From NCBI GenBank assembly GCA_947034885.2, contig OX344749.2:49319682-49383681 (forward strand): a stretch of 64,000 nucleotides of DNA, given 5' to 3'. Numbering within the stretch: the first letter of the stretch is position 1; every line of letters starts with the position of its first letter. This document shows, in pieces, positions 12,140 through 24,737 of the stretch. The translations under genes were made by a program, and so were the position numbers. Below the pieces are notes generated by a model, which searched no databases, was not told the DNA's origin, and was given only the letters and a program-made list of their open reading frames with translations. The stretch comes from Thuidium tamariscinum. Lineage: Eukaryota > Streptophyta > Bryopsida > Hypnales > Thuidiaceae.

Positions 12140-12766
12140 AATCAAACTAAGATATTGTTCAAAAGTTATGAACAAGCAAAGTCTTGACCTTCTTCTTAGA
12201 AAGGTAGCATATTTTTTCTACCTCAAAACTCTATAACTTCTTCTACAAAACATCAATTAATTTAAATGATGTTTTTTTACAAAGATATAAATTTTTTTCA
12301 AAACATTCTAGAATTTCAAATCAAACTAAGATATTTGAGTTATTTGTAAAGTCCCCCCCACTTTGGGTATGACTTTTTTTGAAATTGAAAAGGCAACTAT
12401 AGTTGAAGTGTCAAACTTTTTTGCAAGATACTTATGTCACACGTCTTCAAAAAAGGGGACCAAACTTTTTTAGGCACCATTTTGATGGAAAAATAAGTTT
12501 CATACCCACTTTTATTTCGACTTTTTTAACTCAACCGACTTTTTCACAAAACTCATGGGTTTAAACCCCGGTTTAGGGTACTTTACAAATAACTCAATTG
12601 TCCAAAAATTATGGACAAGAAAAGTCTTAGCCTTCTCCTTTGAAAGGTAGTAGACCTTCCCTATTTCAAAACTCTATAACTTTTTCTTTACAACTCCAAT
12701 TGACTTAAATGATGTCTTTTTAGAAATCTATAAAAGTTTTTCAAAACACTCTAAAATTTCAAAGAA
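12140..12766. repeat. Direct duplication of about 170-185 bp, second copy split by a MITE
   Basis: Segment 12140-12325 (TTTCAAATCAAACTAAGATA, then an AGTTATGAACAAG block, AAAACTCTATAACTT and AAATGATGT) recurs as 12310-12336 plus 12597-12766 with the same order of blocks. The MITE at 12337-12596 interrupts the second copy. Confidence 0.75.
12337..12596. mobile_element. MITE with terminal TGAGTTATTTGTAAAGT and 3-bp target duplication
   Basis: A 260-bp element. The left end is TGAGTTATTTGTAAAGT and the right end is its reverse complement, ACTTTACAAATAACTCA. ATT is present on both sides (12334-12336 and 12597-12599). The uninterrupted sister copy near 12145-12175 reads AAGATATTGTTCAAAAG where this one has AAGATATT, then the element, then ATTGTCCAAAAA. 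That supplies the empty site. The interior is T-rich with C-runs next to the ends; no coding capacity. Confidence 0.85.
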
Positions 12767-15304
12767 TTTGGTGAGGTCAACAAACTTGTGTGCTTCCTCG
12801 AATCTTTATTCTTCTTTATCTAGGCAATAGACCGTCCCTTATACATTCACATATAACTTCTCACTTACAGTTTCAAATCAAGCAAAAGAGGTGTCTTTAA
12901 TTAGAAAACTAGAAACAAAAAAAACAAGTATTGTAAAATACTTTTTACAACAAAATATATAATAGCCCAAACATTTAGCCTTCATCACACACACACTTCA
13001 ACTCCAAACACACATCAAAACTTTTCTACCACACAAATCCAATTTGGAAGAAGAAAAAGATGCCTACCTATCTTATAAGACCTTAAAGTAGGTGGGATCA
13101 ACACATGTACACTTCACATGGGCCTTAAACACCCATAAGCCATTAAAAAATACAAAAAAGTTAAGTTCCTATTCACTCTTTAAGGCCAATGAACCTTTAA
13201 GGTTAAAACTAGGAGGTAAACAACTTCTATTCTCCTAACTTTTAATTCTAAATATACAAATAGAGTATAAAAAATTAGAATTAGATACCAAATTCCAACC
13301 AAAACTAATTGGAGGTAAGAACTAAAGTCAAAGAAGAACACTATTACATATATAAGAACTCGAGTCTAATACGCCTAATAGTGTTTGTAATGTAGGCTGC
13401 ACATTCATCTTTTGTCAATATATTGACTGGACCCTTCAACCAACATTGGTGGCTACGCCTACTTTCAACAGACTTAAGCATATAAAAGTGTTGATCAATG
13501 TTCAAACTCTTGTAATTCACTTCAAATATCACATCTTGAATGTTAAACTCAACACAACCAATTTGAAGGAGAATCATCAAAGTACGAGTGTCTCTTTGGA
13601 AAGTACCATGCCAAATGCTGCTCCATGCGAGGTTGCTTCAACAAACAAAAAAGCCCAGCTTCATCTCATGGATGGATTGACAATGGTGTAGAAACTGCTA
13701 GTTGAGATAGTTGAATGGATAATTGTAAGAAAGAAAACTCTAGTTCAACATTTGGTTGGGATTTTGGATCTTGTGACTCTATAAAAACCCTTCACTTCGA
13801 CATTTTAGGGTCGAACTTCAAATCTAAGTACAGATTTCAAAATTTAAGGGAATACTCTAACTTGAATAAGATTTTTGATTTTTAAACAACTCTTATGGCA
13901 ACAAGCATCGCCTTGAAGCTACTAGAAGTGTCACCTTGAGAGCAGTGAAAGTATTAGCAGTAAGTTTGTCCTTTAGATTCTAGAACCTATTTCAAATATA
14001 AAAAATATATATAATACAATGTACGTATTTAATTAGGACACCGATATATTGGAAATGTACAAAGACAAAGTGAAGGCAATGATAGGTCTTTTCTTCCCCT
14101 TCTTCCCCTTCAATATTTATTTTAGAGACTAGAGAAGTTGCTTTTGGCAAAAAAGTTGAATTTCAAAAGTTGGATTTTCATTTGATTTGACTTTGAACTT
14201 ATACTACGTTTCATTGATAATTTGAACATAGAAAAAGGGATAGAGGGCTTTAAAGACTAAAATTGGCCTTCTAAATCTAATGGTGCAATCTTCTTGCAAT
14301 TCATATTCATTCTTGAAAAGTTAGCAAAACAGTCTAGCATAAGTAGAAGAAATACACCTTCAAAGGCCCCTAGTAGGAATTTGTATAAAAAATCCCAAAA
14401 CTCATTTGGAACTCATTGTAAACCTATAGGTTTGGATTGGAAATACAAGTACATTGTAACAATCTAGTCAAAAGGGTATAAGACCTAGGTCAATTAGGTT
14501 TAAATTTTTTTATTTGAATTTAGGTGTTAACCCTAGGTACTGCAGGAATCCATTGGAAACTTTTGAACTTGATATGATTAAAATGACAAATGTAAAAACA
14601 AGTCAAGAAGTGTAAGACAAAGTCAAAAGATGTAAGTTCTAGGACCTAAAGATGTAAGGTCAAATCAAAATGTGTTAGTTTGTTAATTATAATTTGAATT
14701 TAGCCAAAAATCTGTAGATTTAAGTAGTATCTACATTTAAACAATACCTAGATTTGGATAGGGTCCATACTCACTCAAGTCTTCAGTTTAAATTTAAAAT
14801 TTTGAAGTAGAAAAAGGGGGATGAGTGCTGTCGCCAAGTATATGAGGGTACTCATTTCCTCCCTCAAACTCTCTCTCTCTTTATCCACACTTTTATGTGT
14901 AGGACCATTAGATTCAATTAACATTGGAGCTTTTGGCATTTTAGGCTACGAGACATTTGACGGTCATTTTGGGGTTTGTTGTAGTCTTTGGTTTGTGTAT
15001 TTTCACCTTTGGAGGTTTGAAAGCCCTCCTTGCATATGCTTTGGTGAAACCTATGGTTTTAACCACGTATGGAAAGCTTTGTGAGGTGTGTAGAGGTGTG
15101 TCCCCATTTCATGGTTGTAGTTGGAGAGTTGGTTACATGTTAGTAGAGTTCTTTTTCTTTTAATATTGATTAGTTGTTATGTAATATTGTAAGTGGCTTG
15201 AGTGGTTTTTGTAAGTGAGTGGAGTGACTTTAGAGGGTTGGATTAATCCTAGACTACCTTCATATGTATTTTTGCGATGCCGCTTTGGGAAGCCTCTAGC
15301 TTGT
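12767..15304. other. AT-rich intergenic DNA
   Basis: Short open frames at 13344-13691 (both strands) and 14821-15163 resemble no protein I know. No further repeat structure is obvious. Confidence 0.55.
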
Positions 15305-15607
15305 CATTAGGAGGGATTTGAGGGCTCCCAAGGGCCATTTCAGGGTTTGTCCCAAAACTATCGGGGGAACTACTGACTGTTGTCAGCCGACAATTAACAA
15401 AATAAAAATAAATAATTTTTTGGGGGTCTTGAAATATGAAAAAAAGTCCAAAAAATAAATAAATAATTTCAAAAAATAATAATTTTTTTGACGTGGTAAT
15501 CACTCAACCATATAGAATTCCTACAAAACTACATTCTCGCGACCGATTATGTGTTTTTAAGCTATGGGAACACATAGTCTCCCAAAGGCCTCAAATCCCT
15601 CTTAATG
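15305..15607 (+). mobile_element. MITE, CATTAG family, copy 3
   Basis: A 303-bp element with the clearest ends of the family: CATTAGGAGGGATTTGAGG and CCTCAAATCCCTCTTAATG. The core GACGTGGTAATCACTCAACC matches the other copies. The interior holds the A/T-rich spacer after GAAATATGAAAAAAA. Confidence 0.85.
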
Positions 15608-15977
15608 CAAGTTTTTAGTAAGTAACCATTATCTTCAAGGACTTTGTTAATTTGTGTGTATTGTGCTTTTTTGTTTTTGATTTACTCCCCCTACTCTACC
15701 CTTGTTTTATATTGCAAAAAAAATTTGTGGGTCTCATGGGAACAATGAAGCTTTGAACCTCCTAAGAGCCCAAAGTCTTAGTGATGTGTCAACTATCTTC
15801 ATTATAATTGCAAGAGATTTTGATTTTGAGTGGAATAGGTGCTAGAGAGTTTCACCTTTGGTTGTTTCTAGCCTTGTGCTTGTTTTGTCTTTAGTGAACT
15901 ATATTTTGTCTTTAGTTCATTCATGTCTTGTCCCTAATGTACACTTGTGAAGTTTCACCATTTTAAGTCAAAGTTTA

Positions 15978-16427
15978 TTAAATTAGTTTAGTATTAGGAG
16001 GTCAAGATTAATTTGCAAATCTAATTAGTATAGGGTTATAAAATTAATTTAGCATTAGGTCAAGATTAATTAATAATTCTAATTTGTATAGGGTTATAAA
16101 ATTAATTTAGCATTAGAAGGTCAAGATTAATTATCCAATCAAATTAATAGAGGTTTATCAAATTAATTTAGAATTAGAGGTCAAATCCAATTGGCAAATC
16201 ATTTTAGTGTAGGTTTATCAAATTAATGTAGAATTAGAAATCAAAATCAAATTAGCAAATCAAATTAGTATAGGTTTATCAAATTAATTTAGAATTAGAA
16301 GTCAAATCAAATTAGCAAATCAATTTAGTATAGGTTTGTGAAATTGATCGAGGATTAGAAGTCAAACTCGATTAGTAAAATGAACTAGTATAGGATTATC
16401 AAATCAAGTTGAAATTAGAAAGCCAAA
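15978..16427. repeat. Minisatellite, about 60-bp unit, roughly 7.5 copies
   Basis: Successive units follow the pattern AAATTAATTTAGAATTAGA, then a GTCAAATCAAATTAGCAAAT block, then TTAGTATAGGTTTATC. Neighbouring units differ at scattered positions and by small indels. The middle units (about 16150-16340) are the most alike. The array ends abruptly on both sides. Confidence 0.85.
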
Positions 16428-19400
16428 TTTTTGAATTGGGTTAAGTTCATCCTATTCAGGAAATAATAGCAAGTCAAACTCATTCAACAAACCAAAGTAG
16501 ATAGAAAAGATTCATTGCTTAAAAGGTACAATGAATTGACACTTAAACACCCATGGGACTTTGAATTACATAGATTATGGTTGTATTCACTTCATTCTAA
16601 GGTTGGGGATCAAGTGCCCACAATCCCCTAAAAACTTGATTGTTTATAAATAAGAGATTAATTCTACGTTTATATTCAATCAAATATCATTTTTAAATTT
16701 GATTTTTTTTTGTACATAAGCTTCATACAATTTCTAAATTTCAAACAATAGAAGACTGTAGATTGTTTGTGAAAGTGAAAACACTCAAATGACCTCACTA
16801 AGGATTTGCATTACTATAGATTGTTCATTAATGAAATATGCACCGTGATGTTCTATAGTGTGGGAAGAAATTTTCAAATTTCTTGAGTATATTTTGAAGA
16901 TGATATGAGTTCTTTCACTTTTTGTTTAAAAATTTATAGAACTTTTTTAAAAATTCAAAAAAAATTTGAATCTTAAGAGATATGTAATCACAATTGAGAA
17001 GAGAGAAAAAAATTCAAGAATAACATAATTAGATATTTGTAAAATGAAGTTTAAGAAAATAATTATAGATTTGTTCCTTTAGGATAAAAAGTCTCTACTT
17101 TAGTTCAAATGGAAGTCTTGGCATTGCAAAGTCATCATATTATTTAGACTTTGGAGGTGTATGGTGGAGTTCAATGGCTAGCATCAAATTCTATATTTAT
17201 CAATATACAAAACCCAAAGATCTTGGACCTACATTGTTAAGCAAATCTTAGTCTCAAGAATTAATTGAACTTGAAAGGTTCCCATTGGTTTCTTCAAAAA
17301 ACATTTCAACTTCTTCAATTGAAAGAAGAGTGAGTTTAATACACATTCAAACATACATTTGCAAAGTAGAATGTTCAACTCTTATATGTTTTAAATTCAA
17401 ATTTTTAGTTTTCTTTCAAAATTAACAAAACCTATAAGGTTTCCATTTGTGCATTCAAAGCTTTTTAACTTCCCTCGATTAAAAAGACATTGGACATGTA
17501 ACTTGAAATTCCATTATTTGTGTGGCTTATTCCACCATTTTCTTAATTATGACTTCAAGTGGACTCCATGGTTACAAAATGGATTGCTCAACATACAAAG
17601 TTCAATTATAGCAATATGAACTTTGAATCTATAACCATGAAGTGCTAGTTTTCTATTTTTAATATGATATGGTAAAAAAATTGCACGATAATGCTCAACA
17701 CTGTATTGTAAATGTGTGGAGAATTTTTTTAATATTTGAGTATCAATTACATCAATTAGACACACACACCTTCCAAAGGTTAGAAAAGACATTGTGAGCT
17801 TCATTCTTTTATCTTGTGAATTTCAAAGGATCTCATAAAACACTCCTAAAGGTCATTATTGAAAATGGTTAAGTGTCTTCAATTGAATGGTAAAATTGAT
17901 TCCTAAAAAGCATAATGAAGAATCTAAATTTTAATGCTACAATCATCAAATTATGATTAGACACTCATAAAAATTTAATATATTATCATATATTTTTTCC
18001 TTTAAGAACCTTCTAGATGAAAAACTCTTTAACTGCACTTCTATAAATTGTAACAAGGCAACATTAAATTCCAATAATTTTTATTTCCTAAATTTTTAAG
18101 CATATGGTATTGTTGACAAATATCTGCTCTTGTACTAATGTATTTAATATATCCTAAAAATATATAATACTCTTTTTAAGAATTTAGAAGTTAAATAATT
18201 ACAATAATACACAGATATAGAAATCAAAATATAAAATACAAATACAAAATTTTAATAAGTTAAAATTTACATGTATAATAATTATAAGCTAAGCATTGGA
18301 AACCAAAAAACGAAATGTTTCTTTACTGTAATACCTAACTTGCTTATAATGTTGTACCTAAAATCTCATATATAATGTGAACAATCTTGTGGAGCTCTTC
18401 ATGATTGATTACATTGTAATTTGTTACACTTACAAAAATTTCTCAAGTTTGCTTGAAGTCTAAGAGAAACTAGATCTCATAATATATTTCTAGATACCTT
18501 ATTTTTATTGCCTTCAAACTTCTATCAAAAGTCAATAGGTCATAAGTTCTCTTCAATCATACTTGGCTACTATTTTAAGCATTTCAAGGCTTCAAAATGA
18601 CAAATTGAAACCTAATTTGTAAAACGGGCTTGTAAGCACTTTGTTATCTTATGTACTACTTGTATTGAATATTGTATGAATTAAGATGCATACCATAGGA
18701 ACAATAATGATTAACCACTATTATTATAGTAGAGGTAGTTCCATTAAAACATGCGAATCCGCTTGCTAGCTTGAAAGAATGGTACTTGGTTACTTTGAAG
18801 GTGACGCATGAGATTGACCTGCAATACATAGATGTGATGTGTTGTTAGAAGAAGAAATTGCTTTAAATCCTAGAATGGACTGCCATTCACTTTTTAAACA
18901 ATGTTCAAATTCAAATTCAAATTTTTTTCTCAACTTACAGCTTGGATGAAAGTCATATTAGTTTTTATATGTACTTTATGAAGTCATTGCCCTACCCAAG
19001 GGTTGGATTTGATGTTGCTAGAGTACATATTTTTTTAAATTACAAATGTAGAAGTTTGTCAAATGGTTGACTTGCATTGATCCTAGTTCAAACTTAGAAT
19101 TTCCAAATCAAGGTCACAAAATCAAAGAATACAAAAATTCCAAAAAAAACATCATTTCAAGAGATCCTCATTTCAAATCCATTCCAACAAAACTTACCAA
19201 AAAAATGATAATTTTATGTTTGTAATTGAATTTAGAAGGATTTTTGAATTTTCCTTTTTCAACTTTATAGAAAAATACTGGTGAATCTAATCATACAGAT
19301 GGAATCTACAATTCAAATTCTACAACTTTTATATGCATCTCAATTCCAAAATATTCTTCCAATAGTACTTTATGATGATTTCTTTTTAATCATCAATTTT

Positions 19401-20225
19401 GCAAATGAATCTCAACACTTAGGGATTAATACTATGACCACAATAAATGAAACTATGATAGTTTATTAATTGTGACATGAAGACATTGCAACCATTGACA
19501 CTTCCTTTTAAATATGCTTTAACATTTTGAAAAAATTAGAAAAAAAACATTTCTGCAAAGGTTGAAGACTTCCAAAAGTAGCTAGATTAGAAATTATCTT
19601 GTTTTTGAATATGTTGATTTCAAATATCAAGTTTTGTTTATTCCTTGATTAAAAAAAACACCTCCATATCAACTTTAATCCTCTAAGGATGGGTTGGTCT
19701 CTATAGAAATCAAGCTTTTTGAAACCATGGGAATCATCTACTTTAAAAAATTCAAGAATAATCATTGGAGACCAAAATACTATTCATGACCTCACCTTTT
19801 TGTACAAAATTCCAAGGATGAACAATTATAGTTATATCTTATATACAAGAATTATCTATCATCCATTGAACACTCAATGTCTACAACAACGTTTCAAGGT
19901 TAAATTCAACACTATTTTGTACAATAGAAGTTCTATAAAAACATACCAAAAAAAATTCAAAGTACATAGTACTAAAGTATATTGAAGATCTTTCCTACTT
20001 CAAAATCTCATCATACTAAAGAATTTATATTCAATACAATGAGAATAGATTTAAATTATAGCTATATTCAATTAAATTTATTATTTAAAAAATTACATTA
20101 ATAATAGATTTGAATGTCATTGAAATCTATAATTTTTATACATATCAAAACAACTTGATTTTTATTGATTAGTCACTTTTGGATTTTCAAAAAATATAGA
20201 GGTTTTTAAATGAAAAGTCTCATAA
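16428..20225. other. AT-rich intergenic DNA, no gene seen
   Basis: About 3.8 kb with only short random frames. Nothing that could be tied to a protein family or a clear repeat, apart from homopolymer A/T runs. Confidence 0.6.
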
Positions 20226-20418
20226 CATTCAGTAGCCCATGGAAGGACTACCTTCCCCTTGGTGAAGTCCCCATCACCTAATTTCATCTGACATTTCTTG
20301 GAGTTGCAACTTTAGTTACTGAATGGTGTGGAATACCATTGGTGCTAAATGGAATGGTGTGGGATATTCCACACCATTTCATCCGCTAGGAGACAGTGTG
20401 ACGGGTAGCTATTGAATG
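20226..20418. mobile_element. Tourist/Harbinger-like MITE with TAA target duplication
   Basis: A 193-bp element. The left end is CATTCAGTAGCCCATGG and the right end, GGGTAGCTATTGAATG, is its imperfect reverse complement. TAA flanks both sides (20223-20225 and 20419-20421). It contains an internal palindrome, AATGGTGTGGGATATTCC followed by ACACCATT. It lies about 315 bp downstream of the DCD gene. Confidence 0.75.
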
Positions 20419-20732
20419 TAATGCTCTAATTTGAAAGAAATTATTATCCATTAAAAATAACATCATACTACCGCATGTGCTGTATAAAACAATAAAGCTT
20501 TCTTATTTGAAGGTCTTACAAAGTACAAATGGAGAAATTTTTGCATTTTTTTTTTACAATTGCAAGTGTTTTTTTAACCAAAACCACGTGAAGCTTGAAT
20601 GCATATCATTAATAGAACTACAATGAATTTATTCCTCACATAATATGTATTTAAAATTGTATTACAGTCTTAATGCTTTTATATATCAAATTATTTAATT
20701 ACCATTAATATACATATGTAATATTTTGAGTA

Positions 20733-22526
20733 TCAATCCAAACTTGCCTCATTGCGATTAGGATAACCTGGTCGTAAACCAGGTTGTAATCCAGAAGACA
20801 AAATTTTGCGTTCTTGTTGTGCCCTTTGTTTTTGCCAGTATTTGAGCTCTTGTCGAAACAAAGTCACTAGTTTTCGTACCTATATAGGCTCAATGATAAA
20901 TGGACATCCTCAAATATCAATGGATTATTTAAACATGTAAAATTCTTAGTTTTATTTGAAGCCTTTTGTTAAAAAAATCAACTATAAACTATTAGTATAA
21001 ATAGTTACATTTAATGCACCTGGGTGTCATTCAATGAATACTTGAATTTGTTTTTTTTCTCAAAATTTTCAGTCATGGCTTCTTTGAATGCTTTCAATGG
21101 AAGGTTGGGACATTTTTCTATACACCGGATTCGTACCTACACAATGCATTTGCTAAATGAATGCAATCCCTACCATTTTCTTCCTACAAAATATTTTTCA
21201 TTCTTATTTTTGCATGACATACAAGCAATCTATTCCATTTTATTTTCATCAAATTTTATTTTTTATAAATATTAATGCAAATTTATGATTAGTAAGTATT
21301 TGAGATAACTGATTGAACTTTAAACAAGCATTTACCATATTTATATCAAGTGGACTTCCAAAATATGTATTGTGGAAGAGCACAAAGAACTTTTGCAAAT
21401 TGTATTCATTTGGCAATACAAAGGATGATTTAAATGTATTATGATTTGCACAACAATATTATTTTTGTTTTACTAAAGAGATAATGTAAATTTTTGAGAA
21501 TACTTGAGCTGGGAAGAAGCCTTGAAAAGCATCCGGTTCTAGATCCATTTCTCCATGGGAGGTGGCTTCAAAAATCCCAGACAATTCTCGTGCTTGATAG
21601 TTGTATAAGAATAATTTTGTTCCAGGGGCCACTCGAAAGACCTAGCAAAATTAATCTCAATCTCAATTCACAAATTGTCACAAACTTTCCAAACTTTCTA
21701 TCATTGCATGCCCTATTTCATTCTATTTGTAACTTGATTGTATTCTAATATTTTAATATTTTTAGACAAGATTTGTAATTATAAAGATGTATTCAATAGT
21801 CTTTTTGATGTCAACTTTGACCTCAAACTTTTTATCAAACATTCATAAGAGTATAATTACAAACCAAAGACATTAATAAAGAATGTAACAAATTATGTCA
21901 TTTACCTCAGCTTTGTTGGATGCTGGTAAGGCAAACAATTTCATTTGCATGCATTCAATGTAGGTATCACTTGTGCATCCAAATATCATGCCTGATAAAG
22001 AAGGCTCAGCTACAACCTCTGGTATATGTGCAGGTGATTGAGAAGTGCTTAATTCTCTTATTGGTTCAGGTTGTCTAACTAAAAGTTCTCTTACTCTACG
22101 TTCCCGTCTAGGCTCTCTTCTAGTTTCATGGATTGGTGGAAATATAGGACGTTGAATAGGCAAGCCATTTGCATATACATTATTAGCATAACGGTCTCTT
22201 TCTCCAACAATATCTATTAGATGATCAGGGGGAAGGAGCCCAACAGAAAGGGATGGTTCACTAGGAAGGTTGTATTTTGTAAGTCCGTAATGACTAACTC
22301 CTCCATTTGCACATCCAAGCATTTGCGCTTGTACTTGTGCAGCTTGAGCTTGAGCTAGTAAAATCCGATCTTGTAAAGGATTTCCATACCCATTAATGTA
22401 TGGTTCTTGAACAGCCCGCATGCCATTGATGTATCCACCACGGTTGGTTGTTAGAGGCTCTGGCATCCATGTTCTCTTGATGCTTGGAGTATGTTTATGC
22501 AATGCTTCATAATTATAACTCCCCAT
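20733..22526 (-). CDS. DCD (development and cell death) domain protein, four exons
   Basis: DCD-domain proteins, including soybean N-rich protein and Arabidopsis DCD/NRP, are plant proteins linked to stress and cell-death responses; the biochemical role is unsettled. The rebuilt exons on the minus strand are 21906-22526, 21504-21641, 21020-21136 and 20733-20879, with GT-AG junctions and phase 0 throughout, giving 340 residues. The N-terminal half is unstructured: an A/Q-rich stretch near residues 57-70 (LAQAQAAQVQAQML) and an Arg-rich stretch near 137-160 (RREPRRERRVREL). The DCD domain runs from about residue 177 to 300: GMIFGCTSDTYIECMQMKLF, ALP, VAPGTKLFLYNY, ELSGIFEATSHGEMDLEPDA, FFPAQVRIRC and KFKYSLNDTQVRKLVTLF. 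These are the family's Phe/Leu-rich, LFLYNY, GIFEA and PAQV landmarks in order. A basic Q-rich tail follows (YWQKQRAQQERK). It stands alone in AT-rich repeats, about 8 kb from the next gene, and looks intact. Confidence 0.9.
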
Positions 22527-24060
22527 TTTGATGATGATTGCTTAGTATAATTCCGTTATGACAAATCTAATATGTTTTAAGTCTATATTTACTAAAATTA
22601 GCACATTGAAAAGTTGAACTTATTCAACAAAGTTTGTAAGCTAAAGTCAATATGTAGGACATGAAGAGAACTTGCTTTCACTATAGGCACGTTTATATAT
22701 AGATAGGATTTCTTCTATAAGTTGGAGTCATCAATGAATTGTGGTTTCAAACAATAGCATCCTTCAAACTTCTATTTCATTATTTTCACAATCAATTTTA
22801 TTATCTATAAATCAACCTCTATACAATTTTGATTGATATTTTGGACTTATTCCTTGCTAATTATATCATAGTATTGTCTTGCCTCATCAAGTACCAATTA
22901 GTTAAATTTAGAAATTATATAGTGAGCACTATTAGTATTCATCTTTTTCAATTGTATTTATTCTATTTTTCTTTGTTTTGAAGGAAAAACAGTAACTATA
23001 GATGCTAGAATAATTGTATTTACAAAAAAATTAAAAAATTCTTCAAAGAATTGGTTGATAGATTCCAAAGTGCAATAAATTTGTTCAATTGTATATCTAC
23101 TCAAGAAAAAAAAGATGAAGTTGAGCTATTTGAGAAAATCTAATTAATTACTAAACAACACAAAACACTTAGTTTGATGCATATGGAAGAATTTTTGGGC
23201 TAACAAGTACGCATTAAACATTAAATACTAAAATTTGTTGTCAAAATTAAGAAATTGAAGTTTTGTAAATAAATTAAAATAGATTGTTTGAATCCATATA
23301 ACAATTGGTTCTTCACCATAGCCATATAGTTGTTGGAGAAACAACAATATAGTAAATAATAACCAATCCTTGTATGGGCGGTTGAGGCAAGGCAACAACT
23401 AATATGCCACTTACAAATATATTAGGGTTAGTTACACAACTTTGACCCTTGAATTTTTCAATGGTTTGGTCATTGGACTAAACCCATTTTATTTTCTCAA
23501 CCTAACTATATTTTATTTTTATTTAAAAATTTAGTGTAATTTAGCATTTTTAGTCCTAAAAAATATATAATTTTTTGTTGAAGTGAGTAAATGAATTTGG
23601 TATGAAGTAATAGAATTTATTAAAATATTATTGATACTTCATAGTAACTATATATTGTACAAAAATTAACAATAAAATTTTAGTAATTTTTAAAATAAAT
23701 TTTTTACAAAATAGATTTTTTTGTTCTTTTATTTATTTTCTATTAGATCGTAATAGAAACATATAAATTTAAAATCACCACTTACTTCAACCTACAACCC
23801 ACTAGTATCCACTAACCCTACTAGTAAAAGTAAATTATTTTGTTTATGTTGCAATATAGGAATTTGCAAAGATTTATATTTTAAATGATGGATTTTCTAC
23901 TAAATTGGAATTTTTTATTTTTAGTTTGTTTTGTTGTAGGAATTTGGGCTTCTATTATTAAAAATTGTGTCCTTAGTAGTGTTTGATGAAAATGGCTATT
24001 GTTAAAAACTTAAATTCTTGTTACTACATTGTAAAGGGACATTTTAAAGAAGTAAGTGAA
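22527..24060. other. DCD upstream region and AT-rich intergenic DNA
   Basis: The DCD promoter should lie in the first few hundred bases, but no distinctive motif is visible. No coding signal was seen. Confidence 0.55.
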
Positions 24061-24737
24061 TTACACTTTCAAGATTAGTTTTTTTTTATACAATTGATTG
24101 GTTCAAATTAATGATTTTTGGTTGAAATTTCTGTGGTATGTTTTTATAGTAGGTAGGCATGTCTCTACCAAAGGGCATCCAAAAAAACATTATTTTATGA
24201 CCTCTACATTAGTGCAAATAGGCCTCCCTTGCGTGCATACTTCAAAACATTAGAAATGATTTTGAACTCATTTTTTTAGTCAAACCTCATCACTGTAAAG
24301 TCTTCTCAAATGGCCAATTTTTAGTTTTGTTCAAAATTGCCTATTTTTTACAAATTAAAACATCAATGTATGTATTTTATTTACTAGAATTCAATGTCCA
24401 AGATGATGTCTTAGAAAATACATACATTGATGTTTTAATTTGTAAAAAGTAGGGAAAACAATTTTGAACAAAATTAAAAATCGTCCATTTGAGAAGACTT
24501 TATAGTGATGAGGTTTGATTAAAAAAATGAATTCAAAATCATTTCTAATGTTTTGAAGTATGCATGCAAGGGAGGCCTATTTGCACTAATGTAGAGGTTA
24601 TAGAATAATGTGTTTTTGGATGCCCTTCGGTAGGGACATGCCTACCTACTATAAAAACATACCATAGAAATTTCAACCAAAAATCATGAATTTGAACCAA
24701 TCAATTGTGTAAAAAAACCCTAATCTTAAAAGTGTGA
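24061..24737. repeat. Long near-perfect inverted repeat, about 320-bp arms
   Basis: Left arm 24061-24378, spacer of about 36 bases, right arm 24415-24737. Matching pairs include CAATTGATTGGTTCAAATTA with its mirrored AATTTGAACCAATCAATTG, TAGTAGGTAGGCATGTC with GACATGCCTACCTACTA, and AGTGCAAATAGGCCTCCCTT with AAGGGAGGCCTATTTGCACT. Differences are single bases and tiny indels. The inner parts (CAAATTAAAACAT, then GTATGTATTTT) resemble the core of the transposon at 56634-57378. This is probably two head-to-head copies of such an element. Confidence 0.9.

Noticed and set aside
13344-13691. Possible retrotransposon remnant in overlapping frames
   Set aside because: No reverse transcriptase, integrase or LTR signature could be identified.
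15978-16427. CRISPR-like regular repeats
   Set aside because: The units are contiguous diverged tandem copies without unique spacers, in a plant nuclear context.
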